A stretch of 64,000 nt of DNA from Botrytis cinerea B05.10 (Eukaryota; Ascomycota; Leotiomycetes; Helotiales; Sclerotiniaceae): assembly GCF_000143535.2 (NCBI RefSeq), contig NC_037316.1, positions 2,232,001-2,296,000 on the forward strand. Reading direction: 5' to 3'. Each line of letters begins with the position of its first letter. Positions within the stretch are counted from its first letter, which is position 1. Shown here in pieces: positions 58,865 to 64,000 of the stretch. Under the pieces are notes generated by a model. It did no database searches and was not told where the DNA came from. It saw only the letters and a list, made by a program, of their open reading frames with translations. A program made the translations under genes and the position numbers.

Positions 58865-60765
58865 ATGCAAAAACCTCCCGCCTGGGTAATAGCCGCGTGG
58901 CCTGAGCCCAATTACGTCGATCCAGAAACACATGGATGGGGGAATGTTATTTTGAATATCGTGTTATTCGTAGTTCTATGTTGCTTTATTTCACTGAGGA
59001 TATGGACGAGGACAAGACTGAGGGCTTCCTTTGGGGCGGATGATATGATGATCTTATTTGCTATGGTTGGTTTTGCCTACTATCCAAACCAGAGTCTGCG
59101 CGTGCAAAGAAGATGGATGCAATATTACACGATTGGAAATGCTAATGCCATGATGATGTAGATTCCAACGACCGGGTTCTTCATTTTGAGTCTGCTGGCA
59201 GATCTGAAATTCATGTGGACCAGACATCAAGTATGTATCCCTCTCACAACACAAACCCTTCTCTGTGTCCATCGCTTACAATAGTCAAGTACGACATCCC
59301 TAGCTCACATGTAGAATTCGGACTGAAGATGGTTCTCTTGATAGAGATCATGTTCGCATCAGCATGCACCTTCACCAAATTGTCCATGCTAATGCTTGTC
59401 CGTCGCATGTTAACCAGTGCCACGATATTCTGGAGACGAGTGACTCTGGGTGCTATTTGTATAGTCGGGTTACAAGGAGCGTTATTTTGTATCGTGTTGG
59501 TGTTTCAATGTAGGTTAGTTAAAATCATTGCTTTTTCCTATGTTTGATATGCCAATGAGGGGCAAGTGTTAAGATTTGCAACGATGTACATACTAACACG
59601 TCATAGACCCCCGCAGGACTACTGGAAAATTACCGACGAACCCCAACCGAATTGTATAGACCAATCTTCTACACTCCTTTTTGCCGGAATCGTCAACACT
59701 CTCACAGATTTTCTCGTGGTCATCCTCCCCATCCGTACAGTGGTAAAGTCTTCTCATTCCTCTCATCCACGAACAAGAACCTAACTAGAACAAATTAGTA
59801 CTCAACAAATCTCCCCCGTCGTCAAACCCTCATCGTCTCTTTCCTCTTCACCCTCGGTTTCCTATCATGTTTTGCAGGTGTCATCCGTACATACTACATG
59901 TACCAAGTAACACAAACATATGATCAAGTATGGGCTTCCTTTCCCGTATGGGTTTCCGCAGCTGTGGAACTATATGTTGGAATTGTAAGTCTCTCAACGC
60001 TCCACCTTCCTCCGCTTCCTAAAATTCTAGACTCTAATACTTCCCAAATAGATATGCACCTCTATCCCCGCCACAAAGGTCTTCTTCGCAACCTACATTC
60101 CCAAAATCTTTAATTCCCACCCGTCCCGCCCCTCCCAATCTTCTTTCAGCGCCCCAAATATTTTCAAGAGTCTCCCAATCCCACCTCCCGGCTTCGGCAT
60201 CACATCAACCTCAAAATCCACAAACTCTCTCCCCAAATCAAAATCACGCTCAAACTCCAATCCCAAAATCCTCCACAGTCAAAGCTCCCAAGTTCCTCTA
60301 AACGGACGCGAAGAAGATACACAATACGATCACGACACCGACCTCGACCAAACCATCGGAACGAGTATTTTCGAACTCGGCTCCTACACAAACCGCTCTA
60401 GCAAATCGAGCAAAACAAGCACGACCCCAATAATCGCAGACGAGGAAGTATACATCGGAACCGCATCCGTGATATCACCGCTGAACAGCAACCCCGTTTC
60501 CAACAGCACCAATAATATCGCGAATCTAGGACGCAGTATCCTGGGCTCCGTGCGACGGGATAAATTAACGCTCGGTGGAGATCGCTCGCGAAATCGATCG
60601 AGGTCGAGGAATCGATCGAGAAACCAGGACAGAGAAAACGACGATCCCTATATGTCCATCTCTGAAGAATCGCGGCGGAAAGAAAAGGAAGGGGGCTGGG
60701 ATATACATATTGATGTGGTGAGGACAGTGGAGGTGGAGGAGGAATGTATTGCAGAGAGGATATGA
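58865..60765 (+). CDS. Second fungal rhodopsin/SAT4-family integral membrane protein
   Basis: Six exons, 58865-59065, 59162-59230, 59290-59513, 59607-59742, 59799-59984 and 60052-60765, give 509 aa. The seven-helix domain includes helix 1 at about 27-47, the FGADD motif (about 56-60), IPTTGFF in helix 3, FQCRPPQDYWKITDEPQPNC in the loop before helix 5, and FAGVIRTYYMYQ in helix 6. The C-terminal tail, about 220 residues, is long, Ser-rich and ends with RSRNRSRS-like dipeptides and an acidic stretch. It is probably cytoplasmic and regulated by phosphorylation. It is not a close duplicate of the 5084-6471 gene, since the loop motifs differ. The exon 3 acceptor (CAAG at 59286-59289) was chosen because it keeps phase and restores the conserved YDIP. 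Confidence 0.85.
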
Positions 60766-61578
60766 TGTGGTGTGATGTGTTAATGGATAATGGATACGCC
60801 CTGGAGGCTCGACTTCAAGTTTAAAGTCTTGAAAGTCTTGAAAGTCAAAAGTAGTCTCGGAGAGGTCTTTGCTTGATGTTTTCGTGTACATAATTTTTTC
60901 TTCTTCAAACTGTATCTTATTGTACTGTATGTAGCTTGATTGTTGGACTTTGTATGTAATGATCTTAATGAGAATATTTTGAGGCTTTTCTAATATATTG
61001 CGCATGGTTTGATTGTGAGTTCTTTGGGGGATACCAGGTTTCAAGCAAGCAAGCAAGCAGTTCAATCGACATCAATTTTGATGAGAATGTCTAGATAGTA
61101 GATATTAAGCATCTTGTTATCTTCGTCGCGCCATAATCACCGCACATCAACATCAAGAAACACTAGATTCACTGAGCATCACATCACATCACAGCGTGGT
61201 ATAAATGAGGCAACGCACAACGCATTTAATTGCTACGTCAAATCCCTCTCTCTGCCCACCATACCCGCAACCGTCCCCCATCCAGCGAGTTTTGTACAGC
61301 TCCACAATCGAAACGCCAGCCAGTCATAAAAGAGTCCAGCAGCCAGAGCAAGTTGTTCCCTCCTATTTACTCCGCTAAAAAAGAAAGCCAAGCCCCATAT
61401 ATGCCCCGCAGCAAATACAAGTCTTGTACCATTGATTAGAGAAACGAGGATACTATGTATTCAGCCGTGTGAAATTATTCATGTTATTTTGATCGATACG
61501 TGCGGTATTCATGAAAATGTATGATTCCGCCCGTCGAGAAAAAGAGACCGAATTTGACTATGGGTTGTATTGGATAAA
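60766..61578. other. Convergent 3' intergenic
   Basis: Between the converging rhodopsin-family and NOT2 genes. It contains a short CAAG repeat near 61043-61060 and a CATCA repeat near 61169-61192. No gene is supported. Confidence 0.4.
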
Positions 61579-63822
61579 TTAAAACCGATCTTCGACTCTT
61601 TCCAAATCATCATAAGATAATGTGAATTCCCGCTACAATAAAGTTAGTTAAACATACTTGGGGTAGAATGAATACCTCGACACTTACTCGTTGTCTTGAC
61701 CAAGTCTTTACATCGAAAAAGATGTAATAGCCTTGCTCCATCTGTTGGGTGAGTTGACGGGGAACCATCAAATCATCCTTGGTAAGCCAAACTTGCATCT
61801 TTTTATGATAACGCCAATTCCTATTGCCACTATCAAGCAAAGAGTATATTAGTAAGTGACTTGCGATAGACCAGGTGTTTTACTTACAGCTCCCTAGCTG
61901 CCATAAGCTGCTGCTTGTCACCCGGATTACTGTAGAACATAAACAGTAGGGCTTCTTCGTTAAAATTAGGCATCTTGCTTTCGAGGGGAGCAACATTAAG
62001 AACACGATAACATTCAGGTAGGTTGAAACGAGCGACATCTGGTCGCGGGGGCTCGTTGTCCCATAGAGAGTAAATTTGGCTTGAGATAGGTCTTGCGAGT
62101 TGTTAGCATGGCTAAAATATTTGGTTTGAAAGGCAGAAAGCTGTCAAGCCAATACTCACTGCTCAGAATTTAGATCGAGACCCAGGTGGCTGATGTCAGT
62201 TCCAGTAACAAGAGCAGCATAGTCCGGAAAATTGTTCATCATGTAGGAAAATCCCTTGAGTCCAAATCTGTCGGTATCACTCATGTGAGCTAATGGATCT
62301 TGTACTTTTGAGTCCGCGTTATCAGCACTTCTTGATAGAGAACTAGGGTCGAGTTCTTGTGCTTGGGTCAGGGTTGATGGACCATCTGGTCGCGAGTTGG
62401 TTGTCGTGGGCATATTAAATTGTTGATTGTCGTCTTCTCTGAGTGGTATTGGATTTGAAGAGCCAAAATTAGTGTCTGGAAAGCTCTAGGCAAATTGGTC
62501 AGCAAAAGTTCAATACATTAGAGGAATTCATTAACATACCCCGACTTCATTCTCTCCAAGGCGTGGTAAACCTTGCCGGCTGGAGTCTATTGGAGATCTA
62601 TTTGTGGATGGGCCTGAATCAAGGATTAAGTTAGCCGAGCAGGACAATATTATATTACCCAATCACCATTGGCAATCTACTCACCTGACAAACTTGCTGG
62701 TGAATCAATTCTATTACCTGGTGCCACTCGACCACCAGTAGATAATGCATTTAAAAGGCCATTACTCCTGGCTTGCTGCGGTGGGTTATTAGAACCAAAT
62801 CCCAATCCACCACCAGCTCCAAACCCTACATTTTGTAATAGACCAGAACTTCGATCTTGGCCGATCTCTCCATTCGAATTGCCCAGAGGTGGGAAATCAT
62901 CTGCGCTTCTTGGTTGTGAAGACTGACCAACTGCATTTTGAGCCCCAAATCTGAACCCCCCCGAATTGTTCGATAATTGAGTTGATGAGTTGAAGAGCTC
63001 GTCTTGCTGCTGTTGTTGCTGTGCAGCATGTTGTGCGGATAATCCAGCTGATTGCTGTAAACGTATATTTGCTGGGCCAATATTACGCGCTCCTGCCGCT
63101 CCCCATGTTGACTGGTTGTGCTGTGGCTGATTTCCTGATAGTGAGGGAAATTCACTAAATGATGTGAGCAAAGTCAACTGTCAAGCTTTGTAGTGTTGAG
63201 AGAGAAATTAATGAAACCCAGACAGAATTAAGCAGACAGTGTAATCTGTACTGAATGCAGCAGAGCTATGAATTTTATCTCTAACGTATGGAACCTGACT
63301 GTGTGTATTTGAAGATTGTTCGAATTTTTGTACCTTCCAGGACAATATAGATGTGGAGGGACGTCATCTCTTGATGAACGTGCTTTTCCCATATTTGAGT
63401 AGTTGTAGAAAAAAGGGAAAGATTGCAGCAAGAAGAAAAACTCTCAACAGAAAACTGAGAAGTAAAGTACAAAATTCAAAAGTAGGCAACGACTTACGAC
63501 AAATCTAATGGTGTTGCTGGTTGTGAAGATCCTCCTATTGTTTGTGCAAAGCTTGCCATAGGTCCATTGTTTGGACGTGGATTTCCTAGACCTGCTCCCC
63601 CCATCGGTACACCTCCAAATGCCCACGTCGCTCCATTGTTTGCTAGAAGTCGTAAACAAACATCAGTATACCTAAAGCTTCTCCCAATGTCTCAAATATG
63701 AGGGGTGTGAATCGTACTCATTTTCCCACTAGGTGGTATCCTATTTGATACGTTCCTGTTCTGCATCTGCTGTTGATTTGGGAATCCATTGGGTATGCCA
63801 CGCATGGCCTGCGGTCCTACAC
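61579..63822 (-). CDS. NOT2: CCR4-NOT complex subunit NOT2 (5' end not resolved)
   Basis: Eight exons are resolved: 63822-63718, 63642-63498, 63154-62685, 62613-62540, 62485-62160, 62091-61888, 61829-61688 and 61632-61579, giving 505 residues plus a split first codon. The N-terminal part is Asn/Gln/Gly-rich with EFPSLSGNQ and DFPPLGN, the short motifs typical of NOT2. A GLKGFSYMMNNFPDYAALVTGTDISHLGLDLNS segment precedes the C-terminal NOT2/3/5 domain: SLWDNEPPRPD, LLFMFYSNPGDKQQ, NRNWRYHKKMQVWL, YYIFFDVKTW. NOT2 is a core scaffold of CCR4-NOT, which deadenylates mRNA and regulates transcription. The first resolved exon begins in phase 1, so a start exon lies upstream, in 63839-64000 or beyond the window. 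The intron at 63155-63497 is unusually long. Confidence 0.9.
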
Positions 63823-64000
63823 CTGAGAAAACAAAGTCAGCACATTTCCATAACTAGTCCTTCCGGTACAGAAAGTCCAATGAAAGCCCCATGATAGCTG
63901 CAGGTTAATGCGCCCAAAAACTTTCCAGCCACACCAGCACTTCCTTCAACGCCGAATATCAGATCTAGACTTCTCCCCTTCGAGATACGCCAGCAGACCC

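Noticed and set aside
1..64000. tRNA or rRNA genes
   Set aside because: I looked for B-box-like GGTTCGANTCC sequences on both strands and found none with a matching A box and stem.

Overview
This window looks like nuclear DNA of a filamentous ascomycete (Pezizomycotina). Genes are short and intron-poor, with 45-120 nt GT..AG introns (a few reach about 200-340 nt). Two genes belong to the fungal rhodopsin/SAT4-like membrane family that is expanded in Pezizomycotina. Other typical content is a C2H2 plus fungal-specific transcription factor and a uric acid/xanthine permease. Moderate AT content and protein flavour suggest Leotiomycetes (Sclerotiniaceae-like), but that is inference. I rebuilt most genes by joining exons across introns and checking reading phase; exon coordinates are in each entry.

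Layout. 0.6-6.5 kb: an atypical short-chain dehydrogenase (-), a nitroalkane-oxidase-like flavoprotein (-), and a seven-helix rhodopsin-family protein (+). 6.5-9.6 kb: gene-free and rich in short tandem repeats. 9.6-20.7 kb: Spo7 (-), an ABHD4/5/Cld1-type alpha/beta hydrolase (+), an AIFM2/AMID-type oxidoreductase (-) and a C2H2 transcription factor (-). 23.0-34.9 kb: four genes on the + strand, namely SAP30, mitochondrial DnaJ (Mdj1), Bro1 and mitochondrial Lon (Pim1). 34.9-38.7 kb: a second gene-free, microsatellite-dense zone. 38.7-47.5 kb: a kinase-like protein, a possible small secreted protein on the opposite strand, a purine permease and a GPI-anchored Cys-rich surface protein. 47.8-52.6 kb: two minus-strand genes (DUF7730-like and DUF2415-like). 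53.1-60.8 kb: mitochondrial Hsp70 (Ssc1), eIF3g and a second rhodopsin-family protein. 61.6-64 kb: NOT2 of the CCR4-NOT complex (-), with its 5' end unresolved at the window edge.

How the genes relate. Most are housekeeping genes with no operon-like logic. The clearest functional link is that Mdj1, Pim1/Lon and Ssc1, which act together in mitochondrial matrix protein folding and turnover in yeast, lie on the same strand within about 31 kb. The nitroalkane-oxidase-like gene is the most interesting enzyme: it keeps an Asp and an Arg where true nitroalkane oxidase differs from acyl-CoA dehydrogenases. I found no tRNA or rRNA genes, intact transposon, CRISPR array or secondary-metabolite backbone gene.
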